From CBDFKF01 sp965248765 (GTDB lineage Bacteria; Pseudomonadota; Alphaproteobacteria; VGEJ01), in assembly GCA_965248765.1 (NCBI GenBank), contig CBDFKF010000004.1, positions 2,170,001 to 2,234,000 on the forward strand: a DNA stretch of 64,000 nucleotides. Direction: 5' to 3'. A program made the position numbers and the translations under genes. Within the stretch, counting starts at the first letter, position 1. Each line of letters begins with the position of its first letter. Under the pieces are notes generated by a model, which did not search any database, had not been told where the DNA came from, and saw nothing but the letters and a program-made list of their open reading frames with translations. Below, piece after piece: positions 17,500 to 25,546 of this stretch.

Positions 17500-17562
17500 G
17501 ATCATCAAGATCGTCAAATGGCGCCAGCCAGTGAATACGGTGGAGCTGTGGGTGGCAGCTGA
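16234..17562 (+). CDS. IS256-family (mutator-type) transposase
   Basis: This DDE-type transposase is recognised by LLREMIGFTAQRLMELEV at the start, the block PKLRKGSYFPGFLEPRRMAE, the first catalytic Asp in YLWLDATYVKVR, the second in LVISDDHKGLK, the C/H motif RCRVHFMRNLL, and HRTKLHSTNPLERLNGEIKR, which holds the catalytic Glu. The start MTDDMMTL (16234) is typical for the family. The normal C-terminus (RYMTLETIAPVSD) is followed by extra residues read through the right terminal repeat to a stop at 17562, so the usual stop is missing. It may still be active. Confidence 0.93.
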   Translation: MTDDMMTLRSLLEKSSDADLLREMIGFTAQRLMELEVRGLTGAGHGERSPARINHRNGYRDRVWESRAGSVALNIPKLRKGSYFPGFLEPRRMAEKALTAVIQEAYIQGVSTRSVDDLVQAMGMTGISKSQVSRLCGEIDDKVRTFLERPLEGDWPYLWLDATYVKVRQSGRIVSVAVIVAVAVNTQGRREVLGMAVGASEAETFWTEFLRCLARRGLRGVTLVISDDHKGLKAAAARVLNATWQRCRVHFMRNLLGHAGKQGRRVVSAFVATAFAQEDAAAAKTQWRQVADQLRPKAPKLANLMDQAEPDVLAYMSFPKEHRTKLHSTNPLERLNGEIKRRTNVVGIFPNEAAITRLSGAILMEQNDEWAVQRARYMTLETIAPVSDNALIKMPPEAARAIRLSPPDTATRSRLLHHVTGHDHQDRQMAPASEYGGAVGGS

Positions 17563-17678
17563 GAATCAGCCTTCCGTTCTGACAACCAGCGTTGCAGACC
17601 TGGCGTTTCGCAATAACGCCCCCGACAAGGCTGCGTTCGGGAAGGTGTGGCTTCTGTCCTTCATGACCGCAAAGGACC

Positions 17679-19302
17679 TTGGTTGTGTAAGAACGCGGCG
17701 GCGTTGGCGGTCGGACGTAGCGGCCCGAGGCTGATGTGAGCGAGCCGTTCATCTAGCTCAGTGGGCAACCTGAGTCATCTAAGAGAAGCTCAGGTCGGGC
17801 GGTCTGGCGTTTCGTGGGCGTTGGAGCCAGGAAGTTGCGTTTCCTATGCCCTGATGGCCGCGATCAGCAGCCCGGTGCCGAGGATGTTCATGACACGGGT
17901 GAGGTTATAGGCGAGTACGTGCAGCGCCATCTCGGTGCTGACGCGTTGTGAGCGTCTTCATCAGGAAGTGGGGTTGCGCCCATCGGGGCTTTGATCGTGC
18001 CGAAGGGATGCTCGACCGTCTCGCGGCGCTGGCGCATCTTCTCCGGATGCTCGTCGAGCCGCCTCTGAACAGCCTCGAGAACATGCTCGTACTCCCAGCG
18101 GGTGATCCGGCGCTCTCTGCCCGTGGTGCAGCGGTGCTTGATGGCGCAGCTCAGACACGCGTTGGTCCAGTAGCGGCGTAAGGCCAGGCCCTTTTCCTCA
18201 GTCGTGTATCGATACCTCAGCCTTTCGTTGGCCGGGCAGATGTAGATGTCCTTTTGCGCCACATAGCGGCCGGAGGTCTGCGGCTTGGGAAGCGTGACCG
18301 TGATGGCGGCGTCTTCGCACGCCAGGATCTCCGCACTGTTGAAGTAGCCCCGGTCGGCGACGACATCCAAGGTGTCCGCCCCCAGCGTCGCTTTCGTCTG
18401 CTTGGCCATGCGGGCGAGCTGGGACCGGTCGGTGCCGACGTTGGTCACCTCGTGGGCAACGATCAGATGATGCTTGGTGTCGACGGCGGCTTGCACGTTG
18501 TAGCCGACGACGCCCGATCCCCGACCGCTGGTCGCCATCGAGCGAGCGTCGGGATCGGTTAGAGAGATCTGCTGGTCCGGCCTCTCGCGCATCCGCGCCT
18601 CGAGCCCCTTGAGGCGCTGCATCTCTTGCCTGAGCCTGGCAATCTTCTCGTGCAGACGGACCGTCTTGGTCGTGCGTGCCAGAGACGGCTCTTGCCGGTC
18701 GGCGCTGTCCAGCTGGTGCAGGTAGCGCGACACGCTGATCCAGGCGCCGCGTCATCTTGGCTCGCGTGAAGTTCCTGTCTCGGTTGTTCACTGCCTTGAA
18801 CTTGCTGCCATCGATCGCAACGCGGGCTTCGGCAAACAGACCGAGCGTGCGGCACAGAGCGACGAACCGGGCACAGACCTGACGGATGGCGCGACCATTG
18901 TCCTTGTTGCGGAAGTCGGCGATCGTCTTGTGATCGGGAGCCAGGCGGCCGGTTAGCCACATCACTTCCACGTTGCGCCCGGCTTCCCGCTCAAGCCGGC
19001 GGCTCGATTGGACCCGATTGAGATAGCCGTAGATGTACAGCTTCAGCAGAACCGACGGATGATACGCAGGCCGGCCGGTATCCTTCGGCGCGACACGGCT
19101 GAAGCCAAGCTCGGCTAGATCCAGCTCCTCGACAAAGACATCGATCACCCGAACCGCATTGTCCTCGCCAATCCAGTCGTCCAAGCACTCCGGGAACAAA
19201 GTGCTCTGCCCGCGATCGATCCCTTCAACGAAACGCCCCATACGATCTCCCCGCTCAGACCACCGAAGAATCATATCAGGCAAGCGTTTTTACACAGCCA
19301 TG
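17679..19302 (-). mobile_element. IS1182-family insertion sequence with 4-bp target duplication
   Basis: The ends TTGGTTGTGTAAGAACGC (17679-17696) and its partner (19285-19302, inverted ATGGCTGTGTAAAAACGC) match at 15 of 18 positions. GACC flanks the element on both sides (17675-17678 and 19303-19306). Deleting the element plus one GACC restores an open frame across the site, which supports both ends. It carries one transposase gene, now frameshifted. Confidence 0.85.
17844..19241 (-). pseudogene. IS1182-family transposase, frameshifted twice
   Basis: The N-terminal part begins MGRFVEGIDRGQSTLFPECL and includes TGRPAYHPSVLLKLYIYGYL, RLAPDHKTIADFRNKDNG and VAIDGSKFKAVNNRDRNF. After KMTRRLDQR, near 18735, the frame changes and the middle part resumes with SRYLHQLDSADRQ, VVGYNVQAAVDTKHHLIVAH and VVADRGYFNSAEI. 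A second shift near 17970 moves the end (ALHVLAYNLTRVMNILGTG) into another frame, which stops at 17844. The element is probably unable to make its own transposase, though a programmed or trans-acting source cannot be excluded. Confidence 0.85.
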
Positions 19303-19564
19303 ACCCGAGCCAGGTGCATGTGCCCGTCTCGACTTGGTATGACGAGCTGATCATCTCGCGCTCGCGTATCCCCGATCCAGGGCAACTGACGGGACAGCTG
19401 ATTGAGAAACGGAGCTAAATCCGCGAGGCCATTGGCACCCGAAGGTTGAACACGGAGTCAATGAGCGTAGCTGGTAAGGACGCTCTGCCCGGTCGGCGCC
19501 TTGGCGCGTTGGCAGCCGCTACGTAGAACGTGCGCATCGCGGCCGGTCGCGTAAGCCGTGGGCC

Positions 19565-21319
19565 TCACGCGATGCGATCGCCCTCTTTGACCTCGGCCGT
19601 CCGGCTGTCGACGCCCGGCAGCATGAGCGCAGGATCTCGCGTCACCACCACGTCGATGACGCTCGGTCCGTCGCCGTACTGGAGTGCCGCGTCGAGCGCC
19701 GTGCCGAGCTCGGCCGGGTCTTCGATACGCTGGCCGTTGCAGCCCATGGCGCGGGCGATCGCGGCATAGTCCATCTCCAACAGATCGCTCGACTGGAAGC
19801 GGCCGCCGAACACCGCATGCTGCAGCGCTTTGACGTAGCCAGACGCCGCGTTGTTGACGACGATGACGACCACGTTCGCACCAGACCGTTTGGCGGTCTC
19901 GAGCTCACCCAGGCTCATGTTGAAGCCGCCATCGCCCGTGAGCGCAACGACCGGGCGGTCCGGCGCTGCGAGCTTGGCACCGATTGCGCCCGGAAGCCCA
20001 TAGCCGATCGAAGCAAAGCCCCGGTTCGCGACGTACCACCGGCCGGCTTGCTTGGTATCGTAGAGGAGGCCCGTCCAGTGGGCGGCGAAGCCGCCGTCGG
20101 CCACCAACACCGCGTCGGCAGGCAGGCCGCCGTTGAGCGCGTGCACGAGACGAGCCATCGCGATCGGTCGCTCGGGTGTTTCCAGCCGCGGCGCGACGTC
20201 CTCGCGCCACCGTGCCATGCGGGTGGCGACCTCGGCGACGTAGTCGGTGCGGCGCTTGCTGGAATCGGCCAGCTCGGCAGCGAGATCGTCGAGACCAGCC
20301 CGCGCATCGCCCCACAGAGCCACCGCCGGCGACCGCACCCGTCCGATCTCCTCGGCAACAATCTCGAGATGAATAAGCGGAATCTCTTCGGCCGGCACCG
20401 TGTAGCGCTTGGTCGCGATCTCGCCAAGCTTGCAGCCGACCGCAAGAATGCAATCGGACCCGGCAATGAGCTCATTGGCGATGCGCGAGTAGCGCCCGAA
20501 CAGCCCTGCCGACAACGGGTGCGTGCAGGCGATGGCGCCCTTGCCGCTCAATGTGTGCGCGACCGGGATGTGGAAGCGCTCGGCGAGCGCGGTGAGCGAT
20601 TGGTGCGCGCCCGAGAGATGGATGCCGCCGCCTGCGAGCACGAGTGGCCGCTTCGCCTGGCCAAGGACAGCCGCTGCGCGCGCGATATCGGCCGAGGCGG
20701 GGCGGATGCGCTGTCGCGGAATGGTCGCGCCCTCGGCCGCAGTATCGAAGGCGTCGGCCGGATAGGTGGCGCGGCCGTGGCAGATATCCTCGGGCACATC
20801 GAGCACCACGGGGCCGGGTCGGCCCGATGTCGCGATCTCGAAGGCACGGCGCACCAGCTCTGGGATGCGCTCACCGTCCTCGATGCGGATCAGCGCCTTC
20901 GCCGCGGGCCGCAGGATCTCGATCTGGCGCGCTTCCTGGGTCATGTTCTTCCAGGAATGGCCGCGGTGGGTATCGCCGATCAGCACGACCAGCGGAATGC
21001 CTGCATTCAGGGACTCGACCAGGCCGGTGGCGAGGTTCGTGGCGCCTGGGCCCAGGGTGGCATCGCAGACGCCGGGGCGTTGGCTGATTCGCGCGAAGGC
21101 ATCGGCTGCAAATGCCCCAGCGCGCTCGTCGTTTATCAACCAATGCGTGATTCCCACCTCTCGAATTGCATCGTAAAAGGGTAGAAGCTGCCAGCCGCCC
21201 ATGCCAAAGACTGGCCCGATTCCTCGGCTTTTGAGCATCGCTGCCAGTGCCTGACCGCCGTTCATTTCCACCTGCGGCCGGTTATCGCCCCGGCCCGTCG
21301 TGTTAAGTTTGTCACTCAT
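19565..21319 (-). CDS. Thiamine-diphosphate-dependent enzyme of the acetolactate synthase superfamily
   Basis: This 584-residue protein has the three-domain layout of acetolactate synthase, glyoxylate carboligase and benzoylformate decarboxylase relatives. E65 in LINDERAGAFAADAFAR is the glutamate that activates the ThDP ring. The central domain has AGGGIHLSGA. The ThDP/Mg motif in the last third is ALTGDGGFNMSLGELETA with NN 26 residues on. The anabolic ALS regulatory subunit gene is not adjacent, and the acceptor-site residues were not matched to a known substrate class, so a specific reaction is not claimed. The ATG at 21319 overlaps the stop of the upstream duplicated-domain gene (ATGA), so the two proteins are made in step. 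Confidence 0.85.
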   Translation of the reverse strand: MSDKLNTTGRGDNRPQVEMNGGQALAAMLKSRGIGPVFGMGGWQLLPFYDAIREVGITHWLINDERAGAFAADAFARISQRPGVCDATLGPGATNLATGLVESLNAGIPLVVLIGDTHRGHSWKNMTQEARQIEILRPAAKALIRIEDGERIPELVRRAFEIATSGRPGPVVLDVPEDICHGRATYPADAFDTAAEGATIPRQRIRPASADIARAAAVLGQAKRPLVLAGGGIHLSGAHQSLTALAERFHIPVAHTLSGKGAIACTHPLSAGLFGRYSRIANELIAGSDCILAVGCKLGEIATKRYTVPAEEIPLIHLEIVAEEIGRVRSPAVALWGDARAGLDDLAAELADSSKRRTDYVAEVATRMARWREDVAPRLETPERPIAMARLVHALNGGLPADAVLVADGGFAAHWTGLLYDTKQAGRWYVANRGFASIGYGLPGAIGAKLAAPDRPVVALTGDGGFNMSLGELETAKRSGANVVVIVVNNAASGYVKALQHAVFGGRFQSSDLLEMDYAAIARAMGCNGQRIEDPAELGTALDAALQYGDGPSVIDVVVTRDPALMLPGVDSRTAEVKEGDRIA

Positions 21320-22125
21320 TGCGATTCGATGATCAGACGGACCAAGTCGGGCACGCTCATGCCAGGGCGAGCACCGCACCTGGCGGCCGCCTCATTGACG
21401 TGCGAGATTCGGCCGTCGTCGTATGTCGAGCGGCCGTCGCCGATCCGCGCGGTGGCTGCCCCGACCGTCGCCGCTGCGATGCCGCGCTCGTCGAGCGCCG
21501 GCAGCCGGCTCATGCCCGCATCGTCGATGCCACCGCCGGCATCGTTGTAGACCGCCGCCAAGGCTGCCACCTTGATAGCCGTCTCCGGTCGCCCGGCGAG
21601 GAGGCCACCGTGCGAGCCGGTGATGACGATGCGGCCGGCATCTCCCGCTTCTACCAACGCCACGGAATCGAGAGCCCACACCTCCGGCTGGTCGGGCTTC
21701 GCCGCGATCAGGTGGCGCGCCTCGCGATAGGTCGGTGGCGTCCCGGTGAACGGGTGCGCCGCCCGCAACCGCTCAGCGCCGGCCGCGCATGGCTCGCCGA
21801 CCGCCGCGCCGAGTGCCGCCGCCGCCGCGTTGACGTGGCTGATGACACCGCGCGCCGCCATGTCCTCGCCATCGCCAATGCGGGCAGTATCGTGGCCTAC
21901 GGTGGCGGCCGGCAGGCCCAAAACATCGAGATACGGGAGCGCGGCGATGCCCGCAGCGTCCATGCCGATCCCGGCATCGTTGAGGATGACCGCGCGCATC
22001 CCGATCTTGGCGGCCACATAGCCGGCGTACACCGCGCCATGCGAGCCGGTGATGACGACCTGATCGCGATGCTCGTCACCGGCTCGGGTGACGCTCGGAA
22101 GGGTGAGGGTCGCCGGGATGTCCAC
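21316..22125 (-). CDS. Unrecognised protein built of two tandem copies of one domain
   Basis: This 269-residue protein contains the same ~95-residue unit twice. Copy one (about residues 22-112) reads VVITGSHGAVYAG, then VILNDAGIGMDAAGIAALPY, ATVGHDTARIGDG, GVISHVNAAAAALG. Copy two (about 165-262) reads IVITGSHGGLLAG, VYNDAGGGIDDAGMSRLPA, ATVGAATARIGDG, RISHVNEAAARCG. The conserved GSHG, NDAG, TARIGDG and ISHVN blocks look like a ligand site, possibly one per copy. No signal peptide or membrane segment is seen. It ends inside the start codon of the ThDP enzyme, so the pair likely acts on the same substrate or as a complex. I do not recognise the family. Confidence 0.8.
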   Translation of the reverse strand: MDIPATLTLPSVTRAGDEHRDQVVITGSHGAVYAGYVAAKIGMRAVILNDAGIGMDAAGIAALPYLDVLGLPAATVGHDTARIGDGEDMAARGVISHVNAAAAALGAAVGEPCAAGAERLRAAHPFTGTPPTYREARHLIAAKPDQPEVWALDSVALVEAGDAGRIVITGSHGGLLAGRPETAIKVAALAAVYNDAGGGIDDAGMSRLPALDERGIAAATVGAATARIGDGRSTYDDGRISHVNEAAARCGARPGMSVPDLVRLIIESQ

Positions 22126-22276
22126 GGGCGCCCAGGATAGCCCAACGCGCGAGTTCGTCGAGCCCTATACGGCGGTGAGGGCGCGCGAGCGACGCGCCCG
22201 CGTGCCCTGCACCACCGACTCGTGGTACCAAAGACGAATCGCCAAACGGCGAGGGAGCTGCCACGGAGAACGGGCT

Positions 22277-22927
22277 ATGGCACGTGAGGTGCTCGAGCGG
22301 GAGAGCTTCAAGGCGGGCGCGGTGATCTTCGAAGCAGGCGCGCGAGCACGCCACGCCTTTCTGATCCAGGCTGGCGCGGTCGACATCGTCATCCGCGAAA
22401 GAGGGCGGACGCAGGTGGTGGACACGCTCGGCCCCGGTGAGGTGTTCGGCGAGATGGCGTTGGTCGATGATCAGCCGCGGTCGGCCACTGTGATCGCGGC
22501 ACGCCCCACCACCTGTGTCCTACTCGATCGGCGCGAGTTGGAACGCCGGCTCGCCACGACGGACCGCTTGACCCGGGCGATGCTCGAACGCCTGACCGAG
22601 CGCTTGAGACGGCTCACGGCAGACCACGCCTCCCTTAAGCACAGCCTGGAAGAGCCGGGCGACGGAGCCGACGCCGGCGCCGCAGGCGGAAAGTCCCAGC
22701 CGCCGACCGCCGAGACCGGCGCTGGCATGGATCGCCGAGACGTGACCACCACCATCAGCTTGCGGCTCCGCGATTTCGAGCTGGTGCGGGACGCAGCGCT
22801 GTTCCGCTTGTTCAAGAAGCACGGGAAAGACGGCGGCGGGGCCGTCTTCGTCTCCGGCGTCATCGCGACCCTCATCGACCAGCAGCGCGAGGCATTGCGG
22901 CGCGAAGCAGACCAGTTGAGCGGCTGA
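22277..22927 (+). CDS. Cyclic-nucleotide-binding-domain protein
   Basis: This 216-residue protein starts at MAREVLER (22277), eight bases after GGAGAA. The first ~115 residues are a cNMP-binding jelly roll: GAVIFEAGARARHAFLIQAG, then the phosphate cassette GEVFGEMALVDDQPRSATVIA with the Glu and Arg that hold the cyclic phosphate. A helix follows (RAMLERLTERLRRLTADH), then a linker and a C-terminal segment with RLRDFELVRDAALFRL. There is no CRP-type helix-turn-helix, so it is more likely a cNMP-responsive binding or regulatory protein than a classical transcription factor. It is divergent from the duplicated-domain/ThDP operon, 151 bases away. Confidence 0.82.
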   Translation: MAREVLERESFKAGAVIFEAGARARHAFLIQAGAVDIVIRERGRTQVVDTLGPGEVFGEMALVDDQPRSATVIAARPTTCVLLDRRELERRLATTDRLTRAMLERLTERLRRLTADHASLKHSLEEPGDGADAGAAGGKSQPPTAETGAGMDRRDVTTTISLRLRDFELVRDAALFRLFKKHGKDGGGAVFVSGVIATLIDQQREALRREADQLSG

Positions 22928-22978
22928 TCCAGGTCGCTACCAGCGCGTCTTGGCTTTTCGTCGAGCCGAAGACGGTGA

Positions 22979-23370
22979 TCAGGCGGCCCCTTCGTGCCTG
23001 GTACTAGTGGTGCGATCGCCCTCCCGGCGTGCCCGCTCGGGCGCGCGTGCGCTGTGCTCCTCGATGAAGACGTGGGCATACAAATTGGCTATCCACTGCT
23101 TGCCCTGTTGAGTGACGGCGAGGTGCTTCAAGCCCGCCTCGATGTAGGGGCGCACCATGCGCCAAAAGAACTTTGGATACGCGGCGCGCAGTGCTTCGGG
23201 GTTGCTGTAACCGAGCTTTTCGTGAGTGCCCGTCTCCTCGAACTCGGCAAACAATGCCGGCGCCTTGAGGAGATAGCCGATGTCGGCGAGTTGGCCGATC
23301 AGGTCGGCGGCGCGCAACAGCCCGGGATAGCTCGCGATGCTGCCTTCCTCGCCCTCGGGCACGGCGGAAC
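22979..23370 (-). pseudogene. 5'-truncated copy of the gene at 23405, in opposite orientation
   Basis: The minus strand encodes VPEGEEGSIASYPGLLRAAD, LIGQLADIGYLLKAPALFAE, AAYPKFFWRMVRPYIEAGLK, and WIANLYAHVFIEEH to a stop at 22979. This is clearly homologous to the plus-strand protein at 23405-23866 but starts only at its VPEG position. The first ~45 residues of the homologue are missing, and the two copies face each other head to head about 40 bases apart. The frame is open further upstream but is antisense to the other copy, so it is not a real N-terminus. It is probably the remains of an inverted duplication. Confidence 0.65.
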
Positions 23371-23404
23371 GGTCTCGCCGCCGGAAGGGGCGACGGACGC
23401 ATTC

Positions 23405-23866
23405 ATGACGCCGTACCACGTGTTCCGATCGCAGCAGTTCATCCGGGAGCGTTTCGGCAAGGTCTCCAACATCGACATCGGCGTGGTCTGCGCGAACATA
23501 GCGAACACCCGCTTTCTGGTCCCAGAGGGCGAAGCTGATGATGCCACCGGTTACCCCGCGCTGGTACGCAGCGCCGACCTGATCGGGCAACTGGCAGACA
23601 CCGGGTACCTGCTGAAGCTCTCCGCTCTGTTTCGCGAGTTCGAGGGGACGGGGACTACCGCAGCGCTGGGCTTCAACAATCCCGACGATCTGCGTACCGC
23701 CTATCCCAAGTTCTTCTGGCAACTGGTCGCGCCAGTGATCCAAAACGCCCTTGACTACCTGGAAGTGACCCAGGAGGGCAAGCAATGGACTGCCAACCTG
23801 TATTCCCATGTTTTCATCGAGGAGCATGGAGGGCGCCGCCGCCCCAAGCAGGGAGCGAGCAGCTAG
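23405..23866 (+). CDS. Conserved hypothetical protein, possible HD-phosphohydrolase-like C-terminal part
   Basis: This 153-residue frame begins MTPYHVFRSQQF and contains TGYPALVRSADLIGQLADTG, YLLKLSALFREFEGTGTTAA, KFFWQLVAPVIQNALDYLEV and ANLYSHVFIEEH. The ADLIGQLAD-x-x-Y-L segment resembles the last helices of HD-type phosphohydrolase families that lack obvious partners. The upstream metal-binding His/Asp residues are not visible, so the gene may itself be 5'-truncated. The frame stays open upstream, but the ATG at 23405 is at the head-to-head junction. No enzymatic role is assigned. Confidence 0.55.
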   Translation: MTPYHVFRSQQFIRERFGKVSNIDIGVVCANIANTRFLVPEGEADDATGYPALVRSADLIGQLADTGYLLKLSALFREFEGTGTTAALGFNNPDDLRTAYPKFFWQLVAPVIQNALDYLEVTQEGKQWTANLYSHVFIEEHGGRRRPKQGASS

Positions 23867-24396
23867 GCGCTACCGCCAAGCCCGGCGTATGCAGCCGGGG
23901 AGCGAAGCCACGAAACTGCTGCAGCGTCGAGGCCCCGGAAGGGGCCGAGGGGCGCCGCCCGCCTGGGTGGTTGCGCCGCCCGCGATTGCGGCGTGCGAGA
24001 TGCCTCGGTAAGTTCTGCGGAGTTCGTCATGGCGAGACGCCGGAGCAAACTGTTCCCGAGGACGCGTTGGTGCCGTACTCGAACGTCAGTGCCGGAGCCG
24101 CCAGCTGCGGCTCGCTGACGTCGAGAACGTCGGCCTAGTGTTTGGCACTATCGCCGCCGCCAGCTTTATCCGCTCGCCCGTGTACCAGTCTCGGCACTAG
24201 GACACACCGCCCCCGACATGTGCCCCACCGGCGGGGCCCGCCGCCAAGCGGGCCCCCGCTCGGGTGGAGGTCGCCAACCGGGCCGATCGTCACGGGGAAA
24301 TGCGGTCGACCCGGAATGGCGCTTGGACCTCTTCCCCCAAGCGCCCTCAATACGCGCGCCGGAAGGGCCTGGATCAGTCGGCGACGGAATAAATCC
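23867..24396. other. Gene-free stretch between converging genes
   Basis: This 530-base stretch holds no convincing gene on either strand. The only clear structure is the GC hairpin at 24233-24256. It lies between the converging 23405-23866 gene and the EamA transporter. Confidence 0.6.
24233..24256. terminator. GC-rich hairpin between converging genes
   Basis: GGGGCCCGC (24233-24241) and GCGGGCCCC (24248-24256) form a perfect 9-bp stem with a 6-base loop. There is no T tract, so it would be a weak intrinsic terminator or a pause site. It lies about 140 bases after the end of the EamA gene. Confidence 0.35.
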
Positions 24397-25245
24397 CTAG
24401 CTGCGATCATGGGCGTGCCGGCTGCGTGACTCGCGATGGGCGATGTAGAGACCACTGGCGATGATGACGGCAGCCCCCAGCCACGTCCAGCGGTCCGGCA
24501 AATCGCCGAACACGAGATAACCGAGCACCGTGGCGCCAATGAGCTGACCGTAGCCGAATGGCGCGATTACCGCGGCGGGCCCGTATTGATAGGACCTGAC
24601 GACGAACAGATGCCCGAAGCCGCCGGTCAGCCCTAGGCTGAGCAATAGTGCCCACTGCAACCAACCTTGGGGCCATTCCCAAACGAACGGAACGACCAGG
24701 CTCGTCACGACGAAGCCGACGACCGCCGAATAAGTGATGGTGATTGCGGGCGCATCGTAGGCGGCGAGGGCGCGCGTCATCACTTGGTAGATGGCGTAGC
24801 ATGCCGCGGTCGCAAGCGCGAGGAATGCAGCCCAATGCGTGACGTCACTCGCAGGACGGATCACGATAATGGCGCCGATGAAGCCGACGATGACTGCCAG
24901 CCAGCGATGGACGCCGACGCGTTCGCCCAGGAACGGCACCGAAAGCGCAGTAACCATCAGCGGCGCGGTGAAGCTAATGCTGGCGGCCGTCGTCAGCGGC
25001 ACGTAGCTGATCGCGATCACATGAGAGACCGTCGCCAACAGCAATAGCAGGGAGCGGACAATCTGTGTCCCCGGCCGTGTCGTGGAGAACAAGCGACGAA
25101 CACCCCGGCTCGGCGCGAAGCTCAATATCATGTAAAGGAAGTGTGTAGCGTAGCGGAACCAGATGATGACAGCGAGCGCAAGCTCGCCGCTCAAGTACTT
25201 CACGGCCGCGTTCAAAAGTGGGAAAAGAGCGACCGCAAGGCACAT
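24397..25245 (-). CDS. EamA/DMT-family transporter
   Basis: This membrane protein of about 282 residues has roughly ten hydrophobic helices in the two-fold EamA repeat: ALAVIIWFRYATHFLYMILS, LLATVSHVIAISYVPLTTA, PLMVTALSVPFLGERVG, then the second half with CYAIYQVMTRAL, FGHLFVVRSYQYGPAAVIAP and GYLVFGDLPDRWTWLGAAVI. It exports or imports a small metabolite by an unknown specificity. The ATG at 25245 falls within the first helix. The same frame reads further upstream through VPRGIL without an ATG (back to about 25320), so a non-ATG start is possible and the true N-terminus is uncertain. Confidence 0.88.
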   Translation of the reverse strand: MCLAVALFPLLNAAVKYLSGELALAVIIWFRYATHFLYMILSFAPSRGVRRLFSTTRPGTQIVRSLLLLLATVSHVIAISYVPLTTAASISFTAPLMVTALSVPFLGERVGVHRWLAVIVGFIGAIIVIRPASDVTHWAAFLALATAACYAIYQVMTRALAAYDAPAITITYSAVVGFVVTSLVVPFVWEWPQGWLQWALLLSLGLTGGFGHLFVVRSYQYGPAAVIAPFGYGQLIGATVLGYLVFGDLPDRWTWLGAAVIIASGLYIAHRESRSRHAHDRS

Positions 25246-25546
25246 GAAAAGGATGCCGCGCGGAACATCGTGCCCGATCGACGCGATAGCGGCCCCACCC
25301 GATGCCGCCTCGTCGCGGTCGGCGTCAGTCGTGTTCGGCAGCGCCGGTCTTCCTGCGGAATGCCGCTCTCTTCAACGGCGTTGAGGCACCGAAAATGCTG
25401 GATTTAGACACAATCACTGCCGTGCCCCTTACCTCGCCAAGAATACAAGCGAGGCTGCCATCGAAAGCGGCGGCGACGTTAACACCAATGGGTGCCAAGT
25501 TGCCAACGCAGTGCTCGCGACTGCTGTGCGAGCGAGAGCCGACGCT

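Larger units (their letters stand above)
17500..19418 (+). pseudogene. Unidentified gene, 3' part, interrupted by an IS1182-type element
   Basis: Two pieces, 17500-17678 and 19307-19418, join in frame once the IS1182 element and one GACC copy are removed. The joined product contains TIIKIVKWRQPVNTVELWVA, GKVWLLSFMTAKDPSQVHV, STWYDELIISRSRIPDPG and a stop. The W-Y-D-E-L-I-I-S-R-S-R-I-P end resembles the C-terminal strands of jelly-roll (concanavalin/heparin-lyase-like) secreted proteins, but this is only a resemblance. The 5' part is lost at the right end of the IS256 element. No function is assigned. Confidence 0.55.

Noticed and set aside
16065..17507. Target-site duplication for the IS256 element
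   Set aside because: The eight bases on either side (CGCAGGTC and GATCATCA) do not match.
19817..21184. 455-codon open frame on the plus strand
   Set aside because: It is antisense to the ThDP enzyme, which has all its motifs.
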